Below, one piece after another: positions 22,435-30,398 of a stretch of DNA of 33,428 bases. Source of the DNA: Pseudomonadota bacterium (GTDB taxonomy: Bacteria > Myxococcota_A > UBA9042); contig SXRM01000237.1 in NCBI GenBank assembly GCA_005792545.1, positions 1 to 33,428 on the forward strand, read 5' to 3'. Numbering within the stretch: the stretch's first letter is position 1; every line of letters starts with the position of its first letter. The position numbers were made by a program, and so were the translations under genes. The notes under the pieces are model-generated. The model had not been told where the DNA came from. It saw only the letters and a list, made by a program, of their open reading frames with translations, and made no database searches.

Positions 22435-23895
22435 ATGGGCTACCGGTTCGACATCTTGACGCTGTTTCCGGCGCTTTTCGACGCGGTGCGCGGCGAAGGG
22501 CTGCTGGGCAAGGCGGTTGAAACCGGCATGGTGGGCCTGCACACCCACAACTTTCGCGACTGGACCCACGATCGGCACCGCACCGTCGATGACGTTCCCT
22601 ATGGCGGCGGCGCCGGGATGGTTTTGAAGCCCGATCCGGTCGTAGCCTGTCTGCGGGATATCCGCAAGACTGCTTCTGATTCCCGGGTTGTTCTGCTGTC
22701 GCCTGCGGGCAGGGTGTTTCGGCAGAGCGATGCCGTGCAGTGGGCGGCGTTGCCCGGACTGGTGCTGCTCTGCGGCCGCTACGAAGGGTTCGATGCCCGC
22801 GTCGAGGACCACGTCGACGAGGTGGTGTCGATCGGCGACTACGTCCTCAACGGCGGTGAGGCGGCGGCTGTGGTTATCGTCGAGGCGGTGGCGCGGTTGC
22901 TGCCCGGCGTGCTCGGCAACGCGGCATCCCTGCATCAGGAATCGCACACAGCGGCCCTTTTGGAGTGCCCGCAATACACGCGACCGCGCGTGTTTGAAGG
23001 CCAGGCGGTGCCCGACGTCCTGTTTGGCGGCAATCACGCGGAGATCGCGCGCTGGCAACGGCGGCAGTCGCTGTTGCGCACGCGGTTGCGACGGCCGGAG
23101 TTGCTGCAAGGGGTGCGCGTCGACGCCAAAGATCGCGCGTGGCTAGCAGAACAGTTGGCCAGCGAACCGGCGACGACGCCCGAGGTTGATCCTCCGCCGG
23201 CACCTGCGGCGACATCGACGCAGCCGCCCGCACCGCACAATGGCGTTGACTTTTTCGCAAAAATCCCTATCTTCGCGGCCCTTGTCCACCACCCTGTGCG
23301 CGATCGCACCGGGCAGGTGGTCACCACCGCGCTCACCAACGTCGATGTGCACGACTTGGCGCGCTCGGCCCGAACCTATGGGTTACAGGGCGTTTTCATC
23401 GTCACGCCGGTGCTGTTGCAGCAGCGGATGGCGGCGGAAATCGCCGCACACTGGACCCAAGGCGACGGCAGTGCCCACCTGCGGCGCGCAGACGCCATGG
23501 GACTGGTGCGGGTGGCGGCGAATCTCGCCGAAGCCAAGGAAACGATTGCACGAACCACGGGCCGCGCGCCCGTGGTAGCCGTCACCGCGGCCAGCGTCCG
23601 CGGCGATCAAAGCACACCGGTCTGGTCGTTCGCTGCCTACCGCAGCGAGCTGACCCGCCTGGCCGGATCCGACGCGCCCGCGGCACCGTTGCTGCTGGTC
23701 TTTGGGACCGGCTGGGGCCTGGATCAGTCGGTGCTAGACGGCGCCGATCTACGGCTGGAACCGATCGCGGCCGACGCCGAGCTGTTGCGGGCCACCGGCC
23801 CGGACAAGCGCACGGCGTACAACCACCTGTCGGTGCGCGCCGCTGCGGCGATCGTGTTCGACCGGCTGTTTGGCGACCGCAGCGCGGATGGCTAA
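22435..23895 (+). CDS. trmD: tRNA (guanine-N1)-methyltransferase TrmD fused to a second SPOUT RNA methyltransferase domain
   Basis: 486 aa, about twice normal TrmD. Residues 1-240 are a complete TrmD, which makes m1G37 in tRNA: FDILTLFPALFD, RDWTHDRHRTVDD with PYGGGAGMV, and the knot LLCGRYEGFDARVEDHV then DEVVSIGDYVLNGGE (about 110-145). A Pro/Ala-rich linker (about 245-268) leads to residues 280-480, which match the Methyltrn_RNA_4 (PF09936-type) SPOUT domain: ALVHHPVRDRTGQVV, TNVDVHDLARSARTYG, LLLVFGTGWGLD and NHLSVRAAAAI. In delta-proteobacteria this second domain is usually a separate gene between trmD and rplS, so a fusion is plausible. The ATG at 22435 fits family N-termini. rplS follows. 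Confidence 0.92.
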   Translation: MGYRFDILTLFPALFDAVRGEGLLGKAVETGMVGLHTHNFRDWTHDRHRTVDDVPYGGGAGMVLKPDPVVACLRDIRKTASDSRVVLLSPAGRVFRQSDAVQWAALPGLVLLCGRYEGFDARVEDHVDEVVSIGDYVLNGGEAAAVVIVEAVARLLPGVLGNAASLHQESHTAALLECPQYTRPRVFEGQAVPDVLFGGNHAEIARWQRRQSLLRTRLRRPELLQGVRVDAKDRAWLAEQLASEPATTPEVDPPPAPAATSTQPPAPHNGVDFFAKIPIFAALVHHPVRDRTGQVVTTALTNVDVHDLARSARTYGLQGVFIVTPVLLQQRMAAEIAAHWTQGDGSAHLRRADAMGLVRVAANLAEAKETIARTTGRAPVVAVTAASVRGDQSTPVWSFAAYRSELTRLAGSDAPAAPLLLVFGTGWGLDQSVLDGADLRLEPIAADAELLRATGPDKRTAYNHLSVRAAAAIVFDRLFGDRSADG

Positions 23896-24014
23896 CGACC
23901 CCATGAATCCCGACAAGTCCGCCAACGGCGGCCGCGGCAAGTGCCCGCGACCCCGATCGGACCGCTGCCGGATGCGCCTAGGACCGCCAGTGTGCGGCCA
24001 TCAGCAGGCGCCGC

Positions 24015-24034
24015 GCGGGCATTGCCCGCCTTTT
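24015..24034 (+). terminator. Terminator-like hairpin directly before rplS (possible attenuator)
   Basis: GCGGGC and GCCCGC with an ATT loop (24015-24029) are followed by CTTTT (24030-24034). This lies 14 bases before the rplS ATG and just upstream of its AGGA ribosome-binding site, so it could terminate or modulate read-through from trmD. The rest of the 153-base trmD-rplS interval shows no gene. Confidence 0.55.
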
Positions 24035-24048
24035 GTGCAGGAATACCA

Positions 24049-24405
24049 ATGAATTTGCTGCAATACGTCCAGAGCGGCCATGTCCGTTTTGATCTGCCCG
24101 ACTTCAAGACCGGCGACATCGTCAAGGTCCACGGCCGCATCATCGAAGGCGAAAAAGAGCGCATCCAGGTCTACGAAGGCGTGGTGCTGCGCCGCGCGGG
24201 TGCGTCGACTTCGGCCACCTTCACGGTACGCAAGATCAGCAACGGCATCGGCGTCGAGCGCGTGTTCCCTGTCCACTCGCCACGCATCCTCAAGGTCGAG
24301 GTGGTGTCGAGCGGCAAGGTCCGGCGTTCGCGCATCTACTACCTGCGCAATCTGCAGGGCAAGGCCGCCAAGCTCAAGAAAATCAGCGACTTGACGGCGA
24401 ACTAG
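24049..24405 (+). CDS. rplS: 50S ribosomal protein L19
   Basis: 118 aa, the normal L19 size, located at the 30S-50S interface. The family pattern is clear: [49 protein letters not shown], and [19 protein letters not shown] near the end. The start is the ATG at 24049 with AGGA 8 bases upstream. It follows trmD, as in most bacteria; rpsP and rimM are not in the window. Confidence 0.97.
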   Translation: MNLLQYVQSGHVRFDLPDFKTGDIVKVHGRIIEGEKERIQVYEGVVLRRAGASTSATFTVRKISNGIGVERVFPVHSPRILKVEVVSSGKVRRSRIYYLRNLQGKAAKLKKISDLTAN

Positions 24406-24432
24406 CCGCGGCGCTGCGAGCGATCGATGAAA

Positions 24433-24477
24433 GTGCCCGCCGCGTCGCGCGATCGACTCGGCGGGCACGCGTCGTTT
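24433..24477 (+). terminator. Hairpin downstream of rplS
   Basis: GTGCCCGCC (24433-24441) pairs perfectly with GGCGGGCAC (24460-24468) across an 18-base loop, followed shortly by GTCGTTTT. It is a plausible rho-independent terminator for the trmD-rplS transcript. The remaining bases up to the metalloprotease start hold further GC-rich palindromes (GCCGGC repeats near 24566-24583) but no gene. Confidence 0.55.
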
Positions 24478-24662
24478 TGGCCCACGCTGCCCATGCAGCC
24501 AGCAGCCGGAACAGGCGCAATGCGGTCTGCTAGACCGACCGTGAACCTCGACCGTCTGAGCGTGCCAGCCGGCTCGGGGGCCGGCCCGCAGCGCCGGCGC
24601 ATGGCGCAAAACCTTGAATTTCCGATAAGCTCGCGCGGTACAAACCGCCAATGGACCAGACC

Positions 24663-27185
24663 ATGAATCGCATTGCTTTGGCTTTTCAACGTACTTTGGG
24701 CCGCCTGGCCCTGCATGGCTCATTGGCGGTGGTCGCGGCCAGTCTGGCGATGCCGGCAGGCGCGGCGCCCAAGTCCCTGGCGGCCAAGGTCAGCAAGGCC
24801 GCCGCCAAGGCGGAGGCGATCGGTGGCCATCTCCGCATGGCTCAGCTCGCCTTGGATGCCAAGGAATACAAGCTGGCCGCCGATGCAGCGCGCCGAGCGC
24901 TCAAGGAAGACGCCAAGCACCAGGACGCCCGCAAGACGCTGGCGTTGGCCCTGGCCCGCGATGGCCAGCTCAAAGAGGCGCAGGCCCTGATTGAGGGTCT
25001 GGCCAAGGACTTGCCCGACGACGCCTGGGTGCAGCAGACCCGCATCGCCATCACGCTGGAGACCGGCGACAAGGCCAAGGGCCTGCAGCTGCTGGAAGCG
25101 TTGATCGACAGGCCCGGCTCGCCAGCGATCGCCCGCTACTACGCGGCGCGCATCCTGGACGAGAAGCGCAAGACCGGCGACGCCACGGTCACTGCCAAGC
25201 AGCGCGCCTGGGTGGTCGCCTTCTTGGGCGACAAGGCCAGCTGGGGCGCAGAGCAGGTCGACGACGCCGAGCGGATGCTGTTCGAGATCGATCTGGGCGA
25301 GCTCGGCACCAAGTACTGGCAGGCGCGCAACAACTACAACATCGCATTCAAGACCGGCGGTTTTGAGTCGGTGCGGGCGATCGGCCAGGCCGAGAAGCTG
25401 CTGGGCGAAATCCTGCGAGCCAAGAGCGACCTGCAGCTCGCGCACAGCCTGCTGGGCATGTGCTATGCGACGGTCAAGTCACGCAACTACAACCTGGAAA
25501 ACGCGGCCGCTGAGCTCAAGCGCGCGCCGGACGTTGCCGATGCCCAGTTCATCCTGGGCCGCGTGTATCGCGAACTCGACAAGCTACCGGAGGCCGCCGA
25601 GGCCTTTGAAAAGGCCATCAAGCTGGAGCCGCGCTTCGTCGAGGCCGGCTACCAGCTGGGTGTGGCTTATAAGCTGCTCAAGAACCGCGACAAGGCCGTC
25701 AACATCTTGGAGCAGGTGGTCCGCCTCAAGCCAGACAGCGCCGCCGCAGCCCGCGCGCTGGCTGAACTGCAGGTGCTGGCGCCGCAGTCGCCGTTCGTGC
25801 TCGCGGCCAGCCAGCGCGTCGACTCGCCCGGCGAAGACAAGGTGTTCAACACCGAACGGTATCGGGCCAGCATCGTCGCGCTGGAGCGGACCTGGATGGG
25901 CGGCATCGAGGAAGGCACCGACGTGCTGTGGCTCGAAAAGATCATGCGCCGCATCATCGCGGCCAACGATCTGCCGGTGCGGGTGCCGTTTCGGGTCAAG
26001 CTCGGCAAGACGCCGATGATCAATTGCTTTGCCGCGCCGCACGGCGACATCTACGTTACGCGCGGCTTCTTGCAGTACCTCAAGAAAATCTGGCCCAAGG
26101 TCGAGCTGGACGAAAACAACAGCTACATGGCCGGCGTGATGGCGCACGAGATGGTGCACGTCATCCGCAACCACGTGGTCAACCGCGAGAGCTTTCGCAA
26201 GGCGATCAGCCAGGCTGGCGCGGACATGAACCCCGACCAGCTGCGGTTGACCACCCGCATGAGCGAGATCGAGGCCGATCGCGAGGGCCTGCTGTACATG
26301 CTCGCCGCCGGCTACAACCCCAATGCGATGGTCGAGTGGATGGAGCGTGCCGCCGCCGATCTGGGCGATCCGCCGCCGGCTGAGGATCACCCGACGTTTG
26401 ACGAGCGCGTCAGCTTCCTGATGGACTTCTGGACCAACGAAGTGCGGTTTGCGTGGCAGGCGTTCGAGACCGGCACCGAGGCCCTGGAAGCGGCGGGCAA
26501 GCTCGAGACCAAGGATCTGCCCGGTGCGCGCCGCGCCTACGACCTCGCCATCGTCGAACTGGACCGCTACACCCGCTACTTCCGGCAGAGCAAAGAGGCC
26601 TGGAACAACCTCGCCATCGCGCAGGCCAAGATTGGTGTCTTGGAGCAGGCCGACAAAAGCCCGCTGGCCAAGTGGTACACGCCGTTGTCGATCGAAAAGG
26701 CGGTCGCCCAAGCGCTGCCCAAAGTCGAACGCAAGAAGCGGGGCGAAAAGACCGACATCGTGTTCCTGGAGCGCGCCAAGGAGAGCCTGCAGCGGGCACT
26801 GGAGCTGGACGGCAGCTACCACCGGGCGCTGGTCAACCTGGCTGCGGTCCAGACGGGTCTGCGCGACTTCCCGGCGGCCAAAGCTGCGCTGGCCAAGGCC
26901 GCGGAAGCCGGCGCCGACAAGGTCCTGGTCGCCATGCTGCAAGGCATCGTCGCCGCGGAGCAAGGCAGCTGGCCCGACGCCGTGTCGGCCTTCCAAGACG
27001 CGGTCAAGTCGAGCGGCGAGCATCCGCGCGCGCTGTACTGCCTGGCCCTGGCGCTGCAGAACAAGGGCGACAAGGACAAGGCCAAAGAGACCTACGCCGC
27101 CTTCCTGGCCAAAGAGAACAAGGGCTCACCGTGGGCGACCGCTGCGTTGGCCCAGGTGTCGATGCTGTCGTCGGTCACGCCGTAG
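24663..27185 (+). CDS. Exported TPR-containing M48 family metalloprotease
   Basis: 840 aa from the ATG at 24663 (a second ATG lies four codons upstream at 24651). A Sec signal peptide covers about residues 1-36 (MNRIALAF to AGAAP). TPR-like helices follow (about 50-150 and 280-370: DAQFILGRVYRELDKLPEA, AFEKAIKLEPRFVEA). The protease core has PMINCFAAPHGDIYVTRGFL, the zinc motif HEMVH (495-499) and the third ligand Glu 535 in EIEADREG. C-terminal TPRs (about 620-830) complete it. This resembles periplasmic BepA-like M48/TPR proteases that act in outer-membrane protein or lipoprotein quality control. That role is inferred. An FtsX-type permease starts 12 bases downstream. Confidence 0.9.
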   Translation: MNRIALAFQRTLGRLALHGSLAVVAASLAMPAGAAPKSLAAKVSKAAAKAEAIGGHLRMAQLALDAKEYKLAADAARRALKEDAKHQDARKTLALALARDGQLKEAQALIEGLAKDLPDDAWVQQTRIAITLETGDKAKGLQLLEALIDRPGSPAIARYYAARILDEKRKTGDATVTAKQRAWVVAFLGDKASWGAEQVDDAERMLFEIDLGELGTKYWQARNNYNIAFKTGGFESVRAIGQAEKLLGEILRAKSDLQLAHSLLGMCYATVKSRNYNLENAAAELKRAPDVADAQFILGRVYRELDKLPEAAEAFEKAIKLEPRFVEAGYQLGVAYKLLKNRDKAVNILEQVVRLKPDSAAAARALAELQVLAPQSPFVLAASQRVDSPGEDKVFNTERYRASIVALERTWMGGIEEGTDVLWLEKIMRRIIAANDLPVRVPFRVKLGKTPMINCFAAPHGDIYVTRGFLQYLKKIWPKVELDENNSYMAGVMAHEMVHVIRNHVVNRESFRKAISQAGADMNPDQLRLTTRMSEIEADREGLLYMLAAGYNPNAMVEWMERAAADLGDPPPAEDHPTFDERVSFLMDFWTNEVRFAWQAFETGTEALEAAGKLETKDLPGARRAYDLAIVELDRYTRYFRQSKEAWNNLAIAQAKIGVLEQADKSPLAKWYTPLSIEKAVAQALPKVERKKRGEKTDIVFLERAKESLQRALELDGSYHRALVNLAAVQTGLRDFPAAKAALAKAAEAGADKVLVAMLQGIVAAEQGSWPDAVSAFQDAVKSSGEHPRALYCLALALQNKGDKDKAKETYAAFLAKENKGSPWATAALAQVSMLSSVTP

Positions 27186-27197
27186 CGCCGCACCGCG

Positions 27198-29864
27198 ATG
27201 TTCGAGCTCCTGCGCACGGTTTCGCTGCGACGCTTTGCTGAGCACCGCCTGCGTACGGCGATGACGACGCTCGGCGTTGCCTTGGGCGTGGCGGTGCTGG
27301 TGGCGGTCGTCGCCACCAACAAGAGCATCCTGGCCAGCTTGCGCGAGACGCTCGGCCACGTCAGCGGCAAGGTCCACCTCGAAGTCAAGGGTGGCGACAC
27401 TGGGCTGCCCGAAGACGTGCTGGACAAGGTCCGCAAGCTGCCGGAAGTTGCCAACGCTGCGGTCGCCATTCAGCGCACGCTGGACCTCGCGACGAGCGCA
27501 GAGAGCAAGGCCGCCGGACCGGACGACGGGGAGACGCTTGCGATCCTGGCCGTCAATTTCACCGAAGATCCCAAGGTCTTGCAGGCGGTCTACGGCCTGA
27601 CCCGCGACCAGATTGGCCAACGCGACAAGGGGCCGGTAGGCGCAGCGCCGACGGCCGACGACTTTGAAAACCCGCTGGAAATGCTGGATCGGCCGCGCCA
27701 AATCATTGTCAGCGACAAGCTGGCGGGCCGTCTCGGCAAGCGCAAAGGTGACACCCTATCGCTGATGACCCGCGACGGCGAGCAGCCCTTCACGATCTAC
27801 GCGATCACGCCGGCGACGGGGCCACAAAAGGCCTTTGGCGGCAACCTCGCGGTGATGGACTACGTCGACGCCCAGGAGGTGTTTGGGCTGCACGGCCGCG
27901 TCGACCGCATTGACGTGGCGCTGCGCGATGCAGAGTCAGCGGGCGCGCTCGACTTGGCGGCCAAGCGCATCGCCGCGGCGCTCGGCGGCAAGTACGAAGT
28001 CGAATCGCCGTCGGCGCGCGCGGGGCGCCAGCAACAAGTGCTGCGGACCTTCTCGATTTCGCTGACTGTCGGTGCGGGCGTGGCGCTGATGGTCGGCATG
28101 TTCCTCATCTATCACACGCTGTCGATCTCGGTGGCGCAGCGCCGCAGCGAAATCGGCATCTTGCGGGCGACCGGTGCTACCCGGCGGCAGGTGGTGGCGC
28201 TGTTCACCTTGGAGGGCGCGGTGTACGGCGCCGTCGGGTCGGCGCTCGGCGTCGGGCTGGGCCTGGGCCTTGCGCAGTTGATGATGCAGCGGGCCGCCTC
28301 GTCGCTGTCCGACATCTACGTGCGGGTCCACACGTCTGAGGTCACCATCGACGCGCCGACGCTGTGGCTGGCGATTGTCGGCGGGCTGCTGTCGGCGACC
28401 CTGGCGGCCCTGTTTCCAGCCTGGCGGGCGAGTTCGCTGTCGGCCGTCGAGACCATTCGCACCACCGCCTACGACCCGCACGGCACGCCGAGCCTGGGCT
28501 GGACGCGCCGCGAGTGGGCCGGCCTGGGCAGCCTCGCCGTGGTGCCGTTGGTGGCCAAAGGTCCGGTGGTGTTCGGCTTTCCGTGGTTCGGTTTTGTGGC
28601 GATGTTCTTCGTGCTGCTGGGCGCGACGCTGCTCGGGCGCTGGTGTGTGGTGGCCTTGCAGCACGGCACTACGGGCCTGACTGCTGCCGTGTTTGGCATC
28701 GAAGGTCGGCTCGCGGCGGACAACCTGGGTCGCGGAGCTTCAAAAGCCGCCGTGACAGTCGCGGCGCTGATGGTCGGCCTGTCGATGGTCATCGCGTCGT
28801 CCACCCTGACCAAGAGCTTTGTCAGCAGCATCGATCAGTGGGTTGAGCAAGCAGTTCCGGCCGACCTGTTCGTGACCAGCAACGCGCGGCTAGGCGGCAT
28901 CAAGAACCAGCCGCTTAAACCTGAGCTGGCCGACCAGATTGCGCAAATTCCGGGCGTCGCCGGCGTCGACAAGGTGCGCCTGCGCAACATCGATTACCGC
29001 AACACCCAGATACTGCTGCTTAGCATCGATGTGCGCCTGCGGTTCGCGCTCAAGTCGAGCACCTGGGAGTTCAGCAAGTGGACGGGTGATAAGGCGACCC
29101 TGGTCCAACGCTTGCAGGCGGGCGAGGGTGTCATCATCTCCGAGACGCTGTCGCACCGCTTTGGCGTCGCGCCGGGCGGCACTGTGCAACTGCTGACGCC
29201 AGCGGGTCGCGTGGACTTCACTGTGCTTGCGGCCATCGTCGACTACAGCAGCGACCAGGGCGCGGTATTTATCGACCGCAAGCTGTACCTGCGGCACTGG
29301 CAGGACGACCTGGTCGATACGTTCGAGCCCTACCTGCACCCCAACGTCGCGCCCGATACCGTCCGCGCGGAGATCTTGCGGCGGTTTGGCCGCACCTACC
29401 GCCTTTTCGTGCTGACCAACGCCGAGTTCCGGCTGGAGATCAAGCGCATGATCGACCAGCTGTTTTCGGTCATGCGGGCGCTGGAGATGGTGACCATCTT
29501 GATTTCGCTGCTGTCGGTGGTCAACACGCTGCTGACCTCGATCTTGGACCGCACCCGCGAGATCGGCGTACTGCGCGCCATCGGCATGCTGCGCGGTCAG
29601 CTGGGCCGCATGATCCTGGTCGAGTCGCTGCTGCTAGGCGTCGTCGGGGCAGTCATCGGGACGCTGGTTGGCGCGGCCAATGGCTACTTGATGCTCGAAG
29701 TCATCTCGAAACAGGACAACGGCTGGCAGTTGCCGATGCGCGTCGACCTGCCGGTGGCCGGGCTCTACTGCGCTGCTCTGGTCGCGGTCGCCGTGCTCGC
29801 AGGCGTCTACCCGGCACGAGTTGCAGGCCGGCTGCGCGTGGTCGAGGCCTTGGGCTACGAGTAG
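27198..29864 (+). CDS. FtsX-like ABC transporter permease (large, about 10 TM)
   Basis: 888 aa. The layout is TM1 (TTLGVALGVAVLVAVVATNK, about 28-47), a large periplasmic MacB-type domain (about 50-275), and three helices with the FtsX cytoplasmic loop RRSEIGILRATGATRRQVV. Further helices and a second periplasmic domain follow (about 550-750). The C-terminal FtsX unit has RTREIGVLRAIGMLRGQL and YPARVAGRLRVVEALGYE. Such two-FtsX-domain permeases (YbbP/LolCE/MacB superfamily) move lipoproteins or other lipophilic molecules, or transmit force to periplasmic enzymes. The required ATPase is not adjacent: the next gene is 534 bases away and encodes a lipoprotein. Coupling to the upstream protease is suggested by the 12-base spacing. 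Confidence 0.9.
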   Translation: MFELLRTVSLRRFAEHRLRTAMTTLGVALGVAVLVAVVATNKSILASLRETLGHVSGKVHLEVKGGDTGLPEDVLDKVRKLPEVANAAVAIQRTLDLATSAESKAAGPDDGETLAILAVNFTEDPKVLQAVYGLTRDQIGQRDKGPVGAAPTADDFENPLEMLDRPRQIIVSDKLAGRLGKRKGDTLSLMTRDGEQPFTIYAITPATGPQKAFGGNLAVMDYVDAQEVFGLHGRVDRIDVALRDAESAGALDLAAKRIAAALGGKYEVESPSARAGRQQQVLRTFSISLTVGAGVALMVGMFLIYHTLSISVAQRRSEIGILRATGATRRQVVALFTLEGAVYGAVGSALGVGLGLGLAQLMMQRAASSLSDIYVRVHTSEVTIDAPTLWLAIVGGLLSATLAALFPAWRASSLSAVETIRTTAYDPHGTPSLGWTRREWAGLGSLAVVPLVAKGPVVFGFPWFGFVAMFFVLLGATLLGRWCVVALQHGTTGLTAAVFGIEGRLAADNLGRGASKAAVTVAALMVGLSMVIASSTLTKSFVSSIDQWVEQAVPADLFVTSNARLGGIKNQPLKPELADQIAQIPGVAGVDKVRLRNIDYRNTQILLLSIDVRLRFALKSSTWEFSKWTGDKATLVQRLQAGEGVIISETLSHRFGVAPGGTVQLLTPAGRVDFTVLAAIVDYSSDQGAVFIDRKLYLRHWQDDLVDTFEPYLHPNVAPDTVRAEILRRFGRTYRLFVLTNAEFRLEIKRMIDQLFSVMRALEMVTILISLLSVVNTLLTSILDRTREIGVLRAIGMLRGQLGRMILVESLLLGVVGAVIGTLVGAANGYLMLEVISKQDNGWQLPMRVDLPVAGLYCAALVAVAVLAGVYPARVAGRLRVVEALGYE

Positions 29865-29882
29865 CACAAGGGGCGCCGCAGG

Positions 29883-29945
29883 AACTGACGAAAAACGGCG
29901 CAGTTGACAAAAAACGGCAGGTCGAACTGACGTTTTTCGTCAGTT
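29883..29945. repeat. Cluster of direct and inverted AACTGACGAAAAACG repeats
   Basis: AACTGACGAAAAACG (29883-29897) is perfectly complementary to CGTTTTTCGTCAGTT (29931-29945). A diverged direct copy, AGTTGACAAAAAACGGC, lies at 29902-29918. A further AACTGACG (29925-29932) forms a tight hairpin with CGTCAGTT (29938-29945) across TTTTT. The two pairings share one arm and so exclude each other. This could be an operator cluster, the 3' end of the permease transcript, or a remnant end of an insertion element. Confidence 0.75.
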
Positions 29946-30063
29946 GTGCTGCGCAGGCCGCGATCGCTGGATCTATAAGGCCTTACAATCACGGAAGTTA
30001 TGACCTGCGCGCGGCCGCTCCGTCGCTTGGCACGGATTTCGCATGGCCCACTGGTGGGGGATC

Positions 30064-30135
30064 ACTTCGAACCCTCCGCCGAAAATGGTCCCAGCAACGG
30101 TGCTGGGGTCGGTCGGCGGAGGGTTCGGAGTTTTT
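30064..30135 (+). terminator. Large nested intrinsic terminator
   Basis: CGAACCCTCCGCCGA (30068-30082) pairs perfectly with TCGGCGGAGGGTTCG (30113-30127); four outer pairs (30064-30067 with 30128-30131, one of them G-U) extend the stem to about 19. Inside is a second perfect hairpin, CCCAGCA/TGCTGGG (30090-30107, loop ACGG). TTTTT follows at 30131-30135. It lies 200 bases after the permease stop and could end that transcript or a small RNA encoded in the interval. Confidence 0.7.
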
Positions 30136-30398
30136 GGGCCACTTCAAGTTCAGGGTCGCGGACGTTGGCGACCGAATCTTGAGCTTTGCCTCAGCCGCAC
30201 ATTGCGCAAACGACGCCGCAAGCCTGCGCACCGTTGCGCCATCGTCGTCGGCGCAGCTAGCGAATGATCCCTCGAGCTGCGCGACAAACTGCGGCCTGCG
30301 TTTGCAAAACCGTGCTAGTGCAGGCACCATGCCGGCTTTGTCCGTGCGCCATGGGCAACGGTTGCCGCGCCGCGGACCTGCTGCCGTTGGACATCGCC

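Larger units (their letters stand above)
29865..30398. other. 534-base gene-free stretch between permease and Cys-rich lipoprotein genes
   Basis: No convincing gene is seen in it. It contains a cluster of direct and inverted copies of an AACTGACG(A)AAAACG motif (29883-29945), the palindrome TAAGGCCTTA (29976-29985) and a large nested terminator hairpin (30064-30135). The last 260 bases before the lipoprotein ATG are non-repetitive, except for the small palindrome GGCAACGGTTGCC near 30354. Confidence 0.6.

Noticed and set aside
25584-27023. A 479-codon minus-strand open frame opposite the M48 protease
   Set aside because: It is antisense to a well-supported gene and its sequence is low-complexity.
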